Assembly (NCBI RefSeq): GCF_001411555.2 | Contig: NC_049906.1 | Span: 748,781 to 812,780, forward strand | Direction: 5' to 3' | DNA length: 64,000 bases | Source: Juglans regia | Lineage: Eukaryota > Streptophyta > Magnoliopsida > Fagales > Juglandaceae | Translations under genes and position numbers: made by a program | Part shown: piece after piece, positions 1-12,975 of the stretch | Numbering within the stretch: position 1 is the stretch's first letter | How the letters are laid out: each line of letters opens with the position of its first letter | Notes under the pieces: generated by a model | What the model was told of the DNA's origin: nothing | Seen by the model: the letters and a program-made list of their open reading frames with translations, nothing else | Databases searched by the model: none

Positions 1-136
1 AACTCCAATTGAGGTCCCTTCTTTTACTGAGTTTCTTGCTGAAAATGCTCTTAACTCTACCCCCCAGGCTCCCAACATAGATTCACAATCTGCAGAACTG
101 CAATCTTCAAATCTTTCACAATCCGAGCCTTCATCT

Positions 137-1827
137 TTGCTTCCACCAGCTTTAACTCATCCCATGATCACAAGGACAAGAACAGGATCTCGCCAACCAA
201 GATCATTTCCTGATTATCATGTTTATTTGTCTACTAAACACCATGTGCAAGTTTACAATGCAGTGACAGCTCCTTTAGAACCCACTTCATTCTCTCAAGC
301 AGTGAAACATCAAGAGTGGCAGCAAAGCAATGCTCACTGAATTTCAGGCTCTTCAATCCAATAGTACATGGAAATTAGTTCCTCGACCAATGCACAAAAA
401 TGTCATCAAGAATAAATGGGTTTATAAAGTAAAACACAAATCAGATGGTTTTGTGGAACGTTTCAAGGCAAGACTGGTTGCAAAAGGCTTCCAACAGCAG
501 GATGGTCTTGATTACACTGACACATCCAGCCTTGTCATCAAGCCATCTACCATACGAGTTGTACTTGCCTTGGCAGTATACTTTGGATGGTCTATCCGTC
601 AACTTGATGTCTCAAATGCATTTCTACATGGTACACTCCAAGAAGAAGTCTACATGGAACAACCTGTTGGGTTTCTTGATTCCCAATTTCTAGATTCTGT
701 TTGTCTTCTCAACAAGGCCATTTATGGCCTCAAGCAAGCACCTAGGGCTTGGTTCACCAAGTTGTCGACTTGTTTACTTAACATTGGCTTCATTGAATCT
801 ACTGTGGGTTATTCTCTTTTCACTTATCATCAAGCTGATGTGCATATCTACATTCTAGTCTATGTAGATGATCTCATTGTGACAGGGAGACATTCCGCAT
901 TCATCTTAAAGATCATTCAGGAATTACAAACTCATTTTCCAATGAAAGACTTGGGGTCTCTCCATTACTTCCTGGGAATACAAGTCAATCGACCACACTC
1001 ATGTTTGTTTCTATCCCAGACAAAATATATTCTTGACTTGCTGCAAAATGCTTGGTGCAAAGCCCTAATCCACTCCTCTTGCTTCAGGGGTCAAACTCAC
1101 TCAGTTAGACGGTGATCCTTTGGATGATCACACTCTATATAGGCAAATTGTTGATGCCCTCCAATATTGCACTCTTTCAAGACCTGAAATTGCTTTTGCT
1201 GTTAATAAGCTATGCTAGTTCATGCATGTCCCTTTAACCACTCATTAGGTAGCTAGTAAACGTGTCCTTTGATATCTCAAAGGCACTCTCCATTATGGTC
1301 TTTTCTTTGGCCAAGGCTCCCTACAGTTGAATGGTTTCTGTGATGCCAATTGGGCTAGAAGCCTTGTTGACAGAAGGTCAACTACTGGATATGCTGTTTT
1401 TCTTGGTCCTTGTTTTGTTTCATGGAGTGCCAAAAAGCAGTTTGTAGTCTATCGTTCTAGCACAGAATCAGAATACCAAGCTCAAGTTTTACTCACAGCA
1501 GAAATGTACTTCATTCGTATGCTCCTCTATGATTTAAAAATCAAACTTTCATCAGCTCCTACATTCTAGAGTGATAATGTGGGTGCTCTCTCATTTGCTT
1601 CGAATCCTATATTTCATGCTCGAACGAATCACATCGAAGTTGATTATCACTTTGTTAGGGAGAAAGTAAGTCGGAAAGATATTCTACTGGGTCACATTTC
1701 CACTCAATTACAGATAGTTGATATCTTCACCAAGTCCTTAACCTCTACCAGATTCCTTTTGCTGCGTGACAAGCTTCTGGCTCGTGAACTTCCCCTAAGC
1801 TTGCGGGGGGATGTTAGAGTAACATAA
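137..1827 (+). pseudogene. copia polyprotein remnant (RT and RNase H)
   Basis: The best frame (330-1115) is a copia reverse transcriptase with the NKWVYKVKHK start region, the KARLVAKGF block, QLDVSNAFLHG, AIYGLKQAPRAW and the catalytic YVDDLIVTG motif. The chain then breaks into other frames. RNase H follows at 1327-1827, with [26 protein letters not shown] and the HIEVDYHFVREKV block near the C-terminus. In-frame stops (for example near 1216 and 1569) and frame changes separate the blocks, so no complete polyprotein can be made. Domain order is that of Ty1/copia. The lineage is probably Ale- or Ivana-like, which I cannot settle. Confidence 0.88.
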
Positions 1828-2054
1828 GATCCCAAGACTACAGCCAAAAATCCCCAGACATCAGCCTCCGTGAAGTCAGCAACTGTTACAGATATGCAAC
1901 ACAAGTTATATGCTCAAGAAGAAAAGTCAATAGGATAATCCCTTCCTATTTTACATTATACAACTGTAATGCTTAATATTTTTGTGTATAAATACCTCTG
2001 TACATTGAGAAGTAATGCAATATAGAAAAGAAGTCTTTTTTTGCAAATGTTACA
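1812..2054 (+). repeat. 3' LTR of the copia element
   Basis: The LTR starts TGTTAGAGTAACA directly after a G-rich polypurine tract (1805-1811) and ends at TGTTACA. A TATA-like element (GTATAAATAC) lies near 1985 and would drive transcription from the LTR. The right edge is set by the TG...CA rule only, so it may be off by some bases. Confidence 0.7.
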
Positions 2055-2488
2055 TATCTTTCAAATCTTCTCTCTTTTGTTGAGCTTTCTCAATAAACTT
2101 TTTTTTCATCTTTTGTTGTCCGCGCCATAACTTTCCAGTTAGAATTACTCTCGGCTTGTAGTTTATTATCCAAATAAGCAAAAACAGTGCTGGGTATGAA
2201 CCAGACCACCATTAATTGGCCCCAGAGAGAGAGAGAGAGAGCGATAAGCCATTGATAGTCAACCTCCACATCACTTGCAATCAAAGTAACATCATAGGTT
2301 CATAAAAAAGTTTCTAATTCCTGAAGTTGGAAAGAGAATGGCCGGCAGAAGGAAAAGAAACATAAACATTCCCAAACCTCCTAAGAAAACCACAAAATCA
2401 GTAGCCATACATATCCTGGAGTAGTACATGAGAAAAACATTCAAGCTTTAAGTTCGATTATTTAGCACGCGATGAACCAACACGTACA
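2055..2488. other. spacer between copia LTR and GDSL gene
   Basis: No coding frame is supported here. There is a short GA microsatellite at about 2224-2241. The segment directly downstream of the GDSL stop should hold that gene's 3' UTR on the minus strand; I could not identify a clear polyadenylation site. Confidence 0.5.
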
Positions 2489-5400
2489 TCAATTAGAAAC
2501 AAAAGATTTGGCTAGACTTTTTATGTTAGTTGGGTAGACTTCGGTTTTGAGGTCAGATTCATAGGCCTTGCTTGCTATCTGAATATTAACAGCTTCAGTT
2601 GGATGTAGTCCATCAAAGAACACATGACTGCTCCTCTCTGCACAAGCTTTCCCACCTCTTTTGCATAATACACCATTCCCACCTTCGCTCAATGATGCCA
2701 CTTCACAACAAGGGCGGCTCGTGTCCTTGAAACCTGTAAAGCATGCCTCATGATCTATTAGAACCCCAATTCTCATTCTAATTAATGCATATATAATAAT
2801 TGGGTTAATAAAATAAAGGAGTTATATATAATTTACCTTTAGAACTGGGGTTTTTGATAATTTCCCTGATAATCTTGTAAGAGTTTACGTAAACAAAAGT
2901 GGAACCAGGCATGAGTGGCTTGCTGGCATCTATGAGGGACTTCAAGTAAGTATTGAAGAGGTGAGCTGCCCGGTTCAGACCTTGTACGCAGCGACGGTTT
3001 GTCATGATTACCATGGCCATAGCCATAGGACTGCATCCGATTGGGTTTACTGACATCAACACAAACTTCCGGGCCCCTAGATTGTACAACTTCTGCATCA
3101 ATTATAAACGTTTCCAAAAATATTTGGTCTAATAAAGTGTTTTTATAAAAATAAATTTATAAAAATTGATGCGAATTAATGTAATGCATTAGATTGTGTA
3201 TTACAACAAACTACTTCTGATCTTGCAAATATGAAGACTAGGTTTATTTGTTTTTTTTTTAAAAGGGAAAATGTCATTGTTTATTGATAAAAAAACTTGC
3301 ATATATTACTGAATACATTCTGTAATGTTTACATGTCAAACATGACATTATAAATCAAAATAATATATTTGGAGCTTCACCAATATACTATTTTCTTTTG
3401 TAATTAGTCTAGTCTTCACTATTATTGATACTCTCTACAGACAAATGTCTCAGAGACGGTACTATCTGTCTAAATAGAGACTCAACCTCACCCTTCATAG
3501 AAATAGATGACTCAACATTTACAGATAAAAGTCTAAGACGAAGTATTTTTATTTTTTTAATATTTTAATTAACAATAAGGAAACAAAAAAGAAAAGCAGT
3601 AAGATAGATGAGAAAAATGACGGATTATAGTTTGGGCCAACTTCGGTAGACTTCGGAATCTATGACGATGCGTGAAAGCAACACGCTTATCTCTTTTTAG
3701 CCACAAAGGTTAAATTTGAAAAGATCTGATGGTGGTGAGTTCGGTGATCTGACACTTGTGGTTAGAAAAGCTGTCAGAAAAGGTGACGCGTGAGGACCAC
3801 AATATATGTGGGTGGCCCGTGACAACCACGTGCGGTGATTTTTGTAAAAACGCCACTTTTCTCTGAATGATTTACTGCCCTAGAGTTTGCTTGTGCCGCG
3901 CGTGTCTTTCACAAGTTGCCGGAAAGTTGTAGATGTTTCTTTTTCAACCTTGAAAGAAGTAAAATAAAACTAAGAAAAAAAACTATCTTGATAGATAAGG
4001 TGGGTGGATGGAAGAATGAGGGAAATGAGAAGAAGAATGAGGAAGAAGTCTTTGGCAAAAAATAAGATATGAAGTGTTTGCTTTTTTACCATTATGTTTG
4101 TTAATTAAAAAGAATTTCCATATAAACATATTTTTTAACTCAAAATAACTTTTGCATGATCTCCTCGACAAATTATTCGTCCAATCACAAGTAGTAAACA
4201 CTAAAATATATGTATCTCAATATTAATTCTCTTCCCAAATATTTAAATTAAACTGATCCATAATTTTACAACAAAAGCCCTTAATAAATCTACCTTTCTT
4301 TTTTTTTTTTTTTTTTTTATGTAAAATTTTGTTAAGCAAAAATGCTGTTAGGTTTTTTGAACGAAATTTTCATCCCTGAAGATGGATGAGAATAAAAAGA
4401 TTGGAACTAAGAAATTTACTTAATTAACGTGATCTTTGACCAATTCTTTTTTTTTGCTCATAAAAAAGGAGCTAGGGACAACCATCATAGCAATTCTTCT
4501 TGGTGTTATTATAAGAGCCTCTCTTTTCAGTGAAATGTCCCGTTTGAATCATAGCTATTGCTCCAATGATGAGTTCATCACCATAGTACCTTTAAAGTAT
4601 TCAGTTGGTCCAAAACTCATCTTATAATCTAAAGGTCAGACTTTACTACTACAAATATATGAATTGTACTATATAGAAGCCTCCCACTCCTAATACCACT
4701 TAAAAATATGTGATTTTATTTTTTTATCATCATATTTCATATTGAATTTATGCTTTTTAAATAGTGTACAAAGTGTGAAACTTATGTCTAGAATTTTTCT
4801 AAATATATAGTTTCAACTTATGATCTTATTCAAACTCCTAACTTTGAAGTCATGAACTAGCACCCAATTTTTAAATTACTAAACTCATTTCAACTCAAAA
4901 CTTCCTTACACATGGAAACTCATAACCTTTTTTAACTTAACATATCTTTATATGTGAGACCCACAACTTTTTTCAATTTCTCATAAAAAGTAATAAACTC
5001 ATCTTAACATCTAAACAAACTTTAAACTTAGTTTAGATAAATTTCACATAATTTTTTTCACTACTTAACTTATTATTATTTATAAAAAATTAAACTCAAC
5101 TGAATTAACTCATAAAAAATTAAACTTAACTCAACATTCAAATACTTAACTTTCAATTAAACTATATCGAAAAAGTTCGTGATGGCATTATAATAAAGCA
5201 AGGATGACATTTTTATTGAAGTTTGAAAGGCAAGTTGGTAATACCACCCACCGAATTTTCTTTCGAGTACTACACCCATCCACCGAAAAAGTGTCTCAAA
5301 AGTGTTCCAATAAATGTGTTTCATTTTTTAATTATTTTTTTATGTATTTTTTTTAATCATTATAGATATTTAAAAAAAATAAAAAAATTTATAATATTAA

Positions 5401-7495
5401 TAAAAAAATAATTCCTTAGTAAAAAAAAAAAATTGTTTCAAAACACACATTAGAGACACTTTCCCGATGGATTTAGTATTTCTATTTTCTTTTTGGGTCC
5501 TGACATTACTCATTAATGAATGGGTCCTGCTATCCATAGCTGACTAAAATTTTTTTATTTTTATTTTCTTTTTCTTTACATATTTTAAAAATATTTTTAA
5601 ACATATTATTTTAAAAAAAATACCAATTCGCTATTAAAAACTTCCTTAATCATTAATTTTTTCTTTAAAAAAAAAAACAGATATCGGTCTATTTGGGGTC
5701 AATTCATCGTTCCCCAGCATTTTCCTTAATGAATTCGAACGACAGACTTCTGGGCTTGAAAATTTACACGTACGTAAGGTAGGGACAGATGTTCCCAAAC
5801 ATGATACTAGGTCACATTTATTTTTAGACTAAATAAAAGCGCATTTATACCAATCAATGTTGTGACATTAGACATAAACGGATCGGATGCGGCATTTATC
5901 AAATAATTTGATAGAAAAATTCTATAGCTACCGAGAGACATAATAATAAATTTTAATTTATTTTTATATGATATATATTAATTTAATTTTATAATAAAAA
6001 TAATTTTACAATCTAACGAATCATATCAAATCACATCAATTTATAATTTTTTTTTATAAAATTTCTTTTAATTAGAAAATTTCTTAATATAATATATAGT
6101 TCATTGCGTTGGAACTAGAAAAAACAACCCCCTTGGTTATATCTGTTTTGTGCGGAGTACATAGCAAAAGATCATCGGTACTCGGTAGTTCTTCATCTAC
6201 ATGTTTATAAAAACCATGTTAAATATTTTTATGGGTTGGATTAATTTTAAAAGAATCATTACATAAATAATAAGATTATATCTAATAAATTAATAAATTG
6301 ATATGATTTCGTTAAATTTATTAAATTTATTTTATAATAAAAATAATTTTATAATATAATATATTATATTAAATCACATCACATCAAATCAATTTATAAA
6401 TTTTTCAAACTAACCTTTAATTGCTGAGACAGTGCTGCTGTCAGATTGGCAGTGAAGGCCTGAAGACTGACATTACTATTGGATTTGCTCAGGAAGTAGT
6501 TGAATGAGTAATCGTTTCCCCCAGTTCCCACAATGAACAAGTAATTGGGAAGCACCACTCCACTTGTGCACCCCACTTGAGCTTCCAATTCTGGCAAGGT
6601 CACCTTCTCAAAGTTCCTGATTTGTTGATTCAGATTGATCACCTGCCCCTGAAACATAATCCCATTTTTTCCAAGTTTTAGCTTCATCTTTCTGTTTATG
6701 TTTGGTCTTTAATGAGCTATGAAAAATCTAATTAATTTATGGCCTTTTGCTTCTTAAAAGAAAGAAGAACTACATGGAAGAAGGTAGAAGACAAGTTCTA
6801 AACATAAGTATATTTAAATATTAAAAAAAGTTGAAGTAAATTAAGTTGAGATGATAAAATATTATTAAAATATTAGATAAAAATTAAACTTTTACAGATT
6901 TTTGGGACAATTTGCCATGGTGGCAGAAAAGAAAAATGAACAAGAAGGGACGGAAAACTTTTTTTTATCCTTTACGTCAACAGTACTTCAATGATTGAAG
7001 GCTGCTATGACAGATATCACGCTTCAACAAAAGAGAAGAAGAAGAAGAAGATGAGGGTGAAGATCAGATAATCTTGTATCTTACCGCAAGCGAGCCTGTA
7101 TCATCAAGAATACCGGAGGAAGCAGAAGCATAATTTACACCGTGAACAATCTTACTTCCCTTAGTAGAGGGGTCAGTAAATACAGGAATTAATGAAGGCA
7201 GCTTAAGGTGGTCACCTAGAAGGTCTACCACATTCTTTCCATTTGTAAACCTTCCTGTTGGCCCAAGAGGGAAGTCTATTCCATATGGCAAGTAGTCAGC
7301 CTTGGCGATTGAGTTCTGGAGGTAGTTATTGTTGCCATTATCAACCAGAGAACTTCCAAAAATGAAAAATCCTTTGATCCCAGCTCTTTCCTTAACCGCA
7401 CTAGAAGAATGAGAAGTAGTAGTACTGCATGTGGAGGAGTAAGCAAGGACGGAGAGACATGAGAAGATGAGTTTTATGGGTGTCTTTCTGATCAT
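2489..7495 (-). CDS. GDSL/SGNH-family esterase-lipase, four exons
   Basis: I assemble four exons on the minus strand: 7495-7085, 6648-6415, 3092-2837 and 2733-2489. All junctions are GT-AG and in phase, giving 381 residues, the usual size for plant GDSL esterase/lipases. The start is the only suitable ATG; a hydrophobic signal peptide (about residues 1-22) follows, so the enzyme is probably secreted or apoplastic. Block I reads FIFGSSLVDNGNNN with nucleophile Ser49, block III has GGND with Asn182, and block V has DGLHP with Asp341 and His344, so Ser, Asp and His of the triad are present. Two odd points: the Asp of the GDSL signature is Ser48, and the usual block II Gly is Ala125. Such enzymes hydrolyse ester bonds in lipids, cutin precursors or acetylated polysaccharides; the substrate here is unknown. 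No frameshift or stop is seen. Confidence 0.88.
3093..6414 (-). other. large intron 2 of the GDSL gene
   Basis: This 3.3-kb intron is far longer than introns 1 (6649-7084) and 3 (2734-2836). It is AT-rich with no supported ORF. Two diverged copies of a short AT-rich repeat lie at about 5930-6065 and 6245-6410, both ending in an ATCACATCA/AATTTATAA-type block. The stretch at 4740-5180 is another low-complexity repeat rich in AACTCA words. This suggests growth by small non-coding insertions. Confidence 0.7.
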
Positions 7496-7596
7496 GATCG
7501 TTGTGGAGAAGGGTAGAGGCCTAGACTTGTGGGTTTGTTTCTGGTTTGAGGTTTGAACTAACAATTTTGTCAAAATCAGAAGGGATGAGATGATGG

Positions 7597-7605
7597 CTTA
7601 TATAG
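7597..7605 (-). promoter_or_regulatory. TATA box of the GDSL gene
   Basis: Read on the minus strand the segment gives CTATATAAG, about 100 bases upstream of the ATG at 7495. This spacing fits a TATA box with a 5' UTR of about 70 bases. It is a sequence match only. Confidence 0.5.
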
Positions 7606-8661
7606 TTGCAAGCTTGAAGACCCTCGAGGACTTTTCAAAAGACTCCCCGGTCCCCACCTCCGATCCTATGGAACTTAGAAAATCAGTTGAATGTAGTTGA
7701 GATATAATTCACCATTTCAGATATTTTTTTTTTGTTTTATTTGATAATTTGGATTTTACCAGAGAGTGAGATCGAGACACTTGTGCAGATCTTGCCCCAT
7801 CAAATTAAGCTTAAAGGAGGAGTCGTTGGCAGGCATGTATGGCAACTTGGAAGGCAACTTTTAGAAAGAATTGAGAACGTACGTATTGATGAAAGAGAAA
7901 TTCTATTTGCAGTTCTGAAGTGAGGACTGCATATGCAGGCACATTATTAAATGAGAGAAAATATTATTTTAGGAGGGATAATTTTGTAATTTTAAAAAAT
8001 TTTAAAGTTAAAATAGCCTAGGCCTGCACATGCAATCTCCAAGTAGAGACTGTACCTAGCATTGCTCTTGATGAAATATATATATTGAAAACGTCATAAT
8101 TATAAAATTCCTATATTTTCTCCAATAATTAATTTAGAATAATTCTATACTCGATCCATACTCTTATTATATTTTCATTCTATTATGTAAGATATGATAT
8201 TTTTTATAATCTAATGATGATAAATGTGTCACATCTTTGATTAAATCTTATATATGCAATTATTATATGCATTTTATAATGTTATGTTAGATGATGATGT
8301 TTTCTGTTTGGCAAAATTTGTGAAAAAGCTCGGCCTTGCAAAACATAAAAATTATCATAGAATATGTAATTAAGACGATATGGACTTGAATGATCTTCAA
8401 CACTTAATGAGACAGAGACCATTGAAGCTATTATGTAGGGGATAGAAGCGAAACTCTAAGGTATTTGGTCTGATACTATGTAACAATTTGAGTAAATCTT
8501 GAAAAGACTGAAAGAAAGAGTTTGTAATTCTTTGTATTCGAACTAACGGTAAAGGTACGTAGTAACTAAAATCATAAGTAACTAACTAGTTCTCTGCCAA
8601 TTACAATGCTAGCTTAGATTTAAGTGAAATATCTGTGATAGATTGTCTCCAATTTGTCATC

Positions 8662-8692
8662 ATATATATCTATATATATATATATATATATA
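8662..8692. repeat. TA microsatellite
   Basis: A run of alternating T and A with one C interruption. A likely polymorphic simple repeat. Confidence 0.8.
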
Positions 8693-8849
8693 TCCCTAGA
8701 ATAAAGATGAATTTGGATCTGATCCTTGATAGAAATTCTGTCCAAACTTTAGGATCTAAAATAAAAGAAAGATGGACGTATAAAATATCAAACCTTTCAA
8801 TATTTATAATAACTATCTGGTACCACTACTAACGTTGTGTTCCACATGC

Positions 8850-9445
8850 CTTTAGGCCAGGTTCCAGCAATTCCGATCTTTAAAATTGGGCCTGCAAAAA
8901 CAAAAAAGAAAAAAGTGGGGACAGGGTGGCCTTGGGGCCGATGAGTCTCTGATACCAAAGTCAATAGAGTATTTTAAAAATTTGTAAATAATGAGAGAGT
9001 TTAGAGAGATTTTTCGTACCAGGAAGTTGGTATTTATGTCGGGAGTCTGGTGGGACATATCGTGTCTGCCCGTGGAGCCCATATTGTTTTTACTGTTCCT
9101 TTTATCATAGTCATTTAAATGCGGCGTGCCTTTATGACGACGCCATTAGTGTGGCGTGTTGCTCGGGTAGTGGTGACATTAATACGGTGTGTCTTCGATA
9201 GTCCGTTGATGTTCCCATGCAAGAAGACCAAAGTTCTCCATCTTTTCTGTTTTGCCCTGTACGAGTCCCCATGAGCGGGATGCGGCCGAATGTCATTAGG
9301 CATGTCTGTCCCATCAACCATCATTGTTTACTTTCCCTTACAAACGAGTTGATTCGTGGGCAAGTTTGGACCCTAGGTTGGGTATCAGGGCGAAGGCCAT
9401 TACTCTCGGCCAAGTGCCTAGTGGGCTTATAAGTGAGGGGAAAAT
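8850..9445 (-). repeat. probable gypsy LTR fragment (solo LTR?)
   Basis: This moderately GC-richer block stands out from the AT-rich neighbours. On the minus strand it carries a TATA-like CTTATAAGCC near 9430 and, further on, the TTTGGTATCAGAGACTC type of sequence seen near the ends of Tat-type gypsy LTRs. No internal domain flanks it. Both edges are uncertain, and it could be an unrelated repeat. Confidence 0.35.
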
Positions 9446-9893
9446 CCCCTTACAATATATATATATATATCCTAATTAATATTGATATCGGTATCAAAGT
9501 TTCGTGACTCAAGGCGAAAAATCTGGTAACAATACCAGGATGCATGTGTATTGAAGTTGTCTGTGTTGGAGTTGTGGATGTCGATTTTCTCTCCCGCATT
9601 CATGGATAAGGAAGCATATTATATATGATTTATGAGGAGAGCTCTCGACAAAAGAGTTGTTTAATCTCATGCAAAAGGGTTGAAAGGTTCGGATATTGTC
9701 ATCATGTAATAGCTAGTGAAAAAGTGTAAAGATCAAACCAATTAAAAATGGGCAAACATGGCTAGTTAGCTAGATGATAAGAAGTGGTACATACGTATGA
9801 ATCCATAGCTGAGGTTATTAGAGGGCTCATGTCATGGGTAGTCTTGAACAAAATACGATATTATATAGATTTAACTTCTTGCATGCAAACAAT

Positions 9894-10321
9894 TGTAAGA
9901 GGCTTTGGGTTGTAAGGCGGGAAGGAAGAATGTAATAGAAAATAACTGTTATTGGAACATTGAAACGGTGCATAAAAGAGTTTTAATGAACGGTGCGTGG
10001 AAGCTTGACATGGGTAGCAGTGTTTTCACTAGATACGACATCGTATGAGATGTATTTTTGGAATAAAACGATGCGTTGTAATGATAGTAGTCCTAGGTAT
10101 AAAAAGATGCTTGTAGTGTATTCTGAATTCAGTTTTTGGATGTTAAGTGTGAACTGTTTTGGAGTTTGAGAGATTACTCGAAAATCTCTTCCAAGAAATG
10201 ATAATGATTTCTTGGTTTTCATCTTGAATTCTTCAAAGGGTTCTTGATTTGTTCTTGAGTTTCTTAATTGTTCTTGATCACCATTCTGGTTACTTGGCTG
10301 GTGGAAAGCAGGTACATAACA
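9894..10321 (+). repeat. 5' LTR of the gypsy element
   Basis: 428 bp, TG...CA, starting TGTAAGAGGCT. It closely matches the copy at 15644-16083. A TATA-like GGTATAAAAAG lies near 10095. A primer-binding-like TTGGTATTAGAAG follows at about 10324, a diverged form of the initiator-methionine tRNA complement. Confidence 0.85.
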
Positions 10322-11437
10322 ATTGGTATTAGAAGATGACGATCCTCTCATGGCGGAGAACACGCGTGTAGCAACCCTGAAGGCATGACAACAACAAGTT
10401 ACTTTGAGGTAGCAAGAAGCAGTTGTGAAATAATTGAAAGAACACCATCATGCTATCAATGGCATTACGGACATGTTAGTCCAACTTACTGATATGCTTC
10501 GAACTTTAATAGAACACCAACAAGTTAATTCTATTCCCAATAGTTCTAGTGGGGGTAGAGAAAAGAATCATGAAAAAAGGGTTTATGGGAGAAGTTGTAT
10601 CGTGAGAAGAGGTTGCCGAAGGGAATTAGATTAGACTTTCCACATTTTGATGGGTCTAATCTTGCTGGGTGGATTTTCAAAGCCACCCAGTACTTTGAAT
10701 TTCATCAACTATCAATGAATCATAAGCTCTTGACAGCCTCATATCACATGGAGGGTGAGGCCCTTGTGTAGTATCAAGATGTTGTTGATTGTGGCATCTT
10801 TACAAGTTGGGATTCTTTTGTGAAGACCCTTCAAGTCAGATTTGGCCCTACGATCCTATGGAGGCTTTGACACATTTAAAGCAATTCTCATATGTGGTTG
10901 TTTACAAGGCACAATTTGAGGCTCTATCAAATAGATTGAAGGGATTGTCTGAAAAACATAAGTTGAGTTGTTTTATGAGTGGGGTAAAAGATGGGATTCG
11001 ATTGCTTGTTCGAATGCTCAATCTCATTAATTTGAATGCTGCCTATGGCTTTGCTAAGATTCAAAAGGACTATTGGTTAGCTTCAAGGAAGTCTTGGATG
11101 AACAATATAGTGTATGCTAGTAAAAATCATTCTGAAGTGGGAGATTGATATGAACCTGCTGGCAGTATTAAGATATAGAGGAGTAATGTGCCTATAAAGA
11201 AGATTTTCTCATCTTAAATTGGTGGGAAAAGGAGGAAGGGTCTTTGTTATCATTGTGATGAGAAGTGGAGTCCAGCCCACTTGTGTAAACATTGAAGTGT
11301 ACTGATTGCAAGGTGAGCATGATGATCTGCAACAGCCTGTATTAGAAGAGAGTGACTCAGTGAGGGGTCAAGGATTGAGTTGCAGCAACCGGCCAGTGTT
11401 GAAGAATTGCAAGAAGATGAGGCTGGGGGTTTAGGAG

Positions 11438-11621
11438 ACGTTTGGATTCGAAGATGACTTGAGATGACTTAAGATGAGTTGAGATGAGTTGAGATGGATT
11501 GTGAATGGTAATAAGATGAGTTGTGAATAGTAGTGAGATTTGTGAGTTAAAGTTGCTGAATAGTAATGAATAGTAGTGAGATGAGTTGAGATGAGCTGAA
11601 ATGTCCTGCGAATCCAAACGT
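11438..11621. mobile_element. MITE-like element nested in gypsy pol
   Basis: A 184-bp insert with perfect 13-bp terminal inverted repeats: ACGTTTGGATTCG at the left and its complement CGAATCCAAACGT at the right. The interior is a run of GATGAGTTGAGATGAG and GTGAATAGTAGTGAG words with no coding capacity. It interrupts the gag-protease region of the gypsy remnant. I could not see a convincing target-site duplication, so the superfamily is open. Confidence 0.75.
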
Positions 11622-12332
11622 AAAGGTTTCTATCAATACAATTTCAGGTTGTTCTAATAATAATGCTATGAGATTGTATGGTAGAATTGGGACATGTGCT
11701 CTGGAAATTTTTGTAGACTCGGAGAGTACACACAATTTCTTGGATCCTTAAGTGATTCAAGAAGCTAAACTCAAGTTTGAAAAAGATTCTAGCTTGCAGG
11801 TCAGGGTTGCTAATTGGGATAAGATCTTAAGCCAAGGGTCAAAGTTTTCAGTGCATTTTCATGTGTTAACTCTAAGGGGTGTGATATAGTCATTGGGGTT
11901 CAATGGCTTAAAACTTTGGGATCTATTTAGTGAGATTTTACAGATATGTCTATGAGTTTCAGACTCGGTGGGGAAGTGGTGAGATTGCAAGGGCTGAAGT
12001 ATGGCAATGTCGATGTGTTGATAGGCACCAAAGGGTTGAAGTCTGACTTTGTGAGGAAACAAGGGTGGTTTTTACAGTTGATGCATGTGGATGAGAAGTT
12101 ACCTGATGAGAATCCTAAAAGTGTGATGATTGAATTACTCAGTGAGTACAAAGATGTCTTTGCAGAACCTGTGGGCTTACCACCAAGAAGAGCCTTTCAT
12201 TACCCAATCAACCTCAAGGAGGGCACTACTTCTGTATCAGTACGGTTATACAAGTACCCTTATTATAAAAAATCTAAAATAGAAAAGATAGTCCATGATT
12301 TGTTGCAATCTGAGGTGGTGAGACCTAACTAG

Positions 12333-12975
12333 TAGGAGTGAAAATGGACCACTTTGGTTCGTTTTTTGGGCAAAACTGACGCCGACCGAAAGTTAATTTT
12401 TGGGAGAGAAAACCGGCTGAAATCGATCGACAGGGAGGAGAAACACCGGCCAAAACCGTTGCTTCATTTCTCTGGTGATTCACAATCGGTTCTCAGACCG
12501 AGCTTCCTCTAAGAGAGTAGAGAGAGAGTGTGTTGTAGAGAGAGAGAGAGAGAGAGAGAGAGGATGAGAACTGGGAAGACGATGCGAGGAAGAAGATGCG
12601 AGGAAGAAGACGAAGTTATTTTGAAACGACGCTATTTGGTTTCGTTTTACTTAATTTTTTTTTAATATGTTACGAATTAAACGACGTCGTTTGATTTAAT
12701 TTAAAACACAATTACAGGCTTAGAACGACGTCGTTCCACTTAAACTTAAGTAGAACGTCTTCGTTTTGAGTACAAAATATAAAAAAAAAATAGTTTCTTT
12801 AGTCAGCCAGTTTAGCAGTTTGAACCAGGTTCGGACCAACGCCGAACCAGCAGATATTGGTTTTCCCTATTTGCTATCACGCCGACCGGTTCTCCACCGG
12901 TTTCGGCCGTTTCTGAGCTCCAGCGGCCGGTCTAAGTCTGTCTAGGTTGGTTTCTCGATTTTTTGTACAGCCCTA
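12333..12975. mobile_element. hAT-like non-autonomous element nested in gypsy RT
   Basis: This insert starts TAGGAGTG and ends CAGCCCTA, termini like those of the 751-bp element at 57045-57795. The flanking 8-mers CTAACTAG and CCAGCTAA match at 5 of 8 positions, as expected for an old 8-bp hAT duplication. The RT frame stops at VRPN just before it and resumes just after it. A GA microsatellite (about 12535-12562) and GGTTC/ACCGG-rich arms lie inside; no transposase is encoded. Confidence 0.65.

Larger units (their letters stand above)
1..2054 (+). mobile_element. Ty1/copia retrotransposon, 3' half with 3' LTR
   Basis: The right-hand part of a copia element enters from the window edge. Reverse transcriptase, RNase H, a purine-rich tract just before 1812 and a 3' LTR follow one another in the normal order on the plus strand. 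Gag, protease and most of integrase lie outside the window. The 5' LTR is not visible, so neither the insertion site duplication nor the age can be read. Stop codons and frame changes show it is inactive. Confidence 0.9.
7606..9893. other. intergenic DNA between GDSL gene and gypsy element
   Basis: No host gene is supported. The segment holds a TA microsatellite at about 8662-8692, a second short TA run near 9457-9470, a small GCAGTCC-type repeat near 7905-8045, and a probable LTR fragment (8850-9445). The longer open frames lack recognisable domains. Confidence 0.5.

Noticed and set aside
7496..7573. N-terminal extension of the GDSL frame up to 7573
   Set aside because: The extension begins at TTG, not ATG, and would bury the signal peptide; the ATG at 7495 is preferred.
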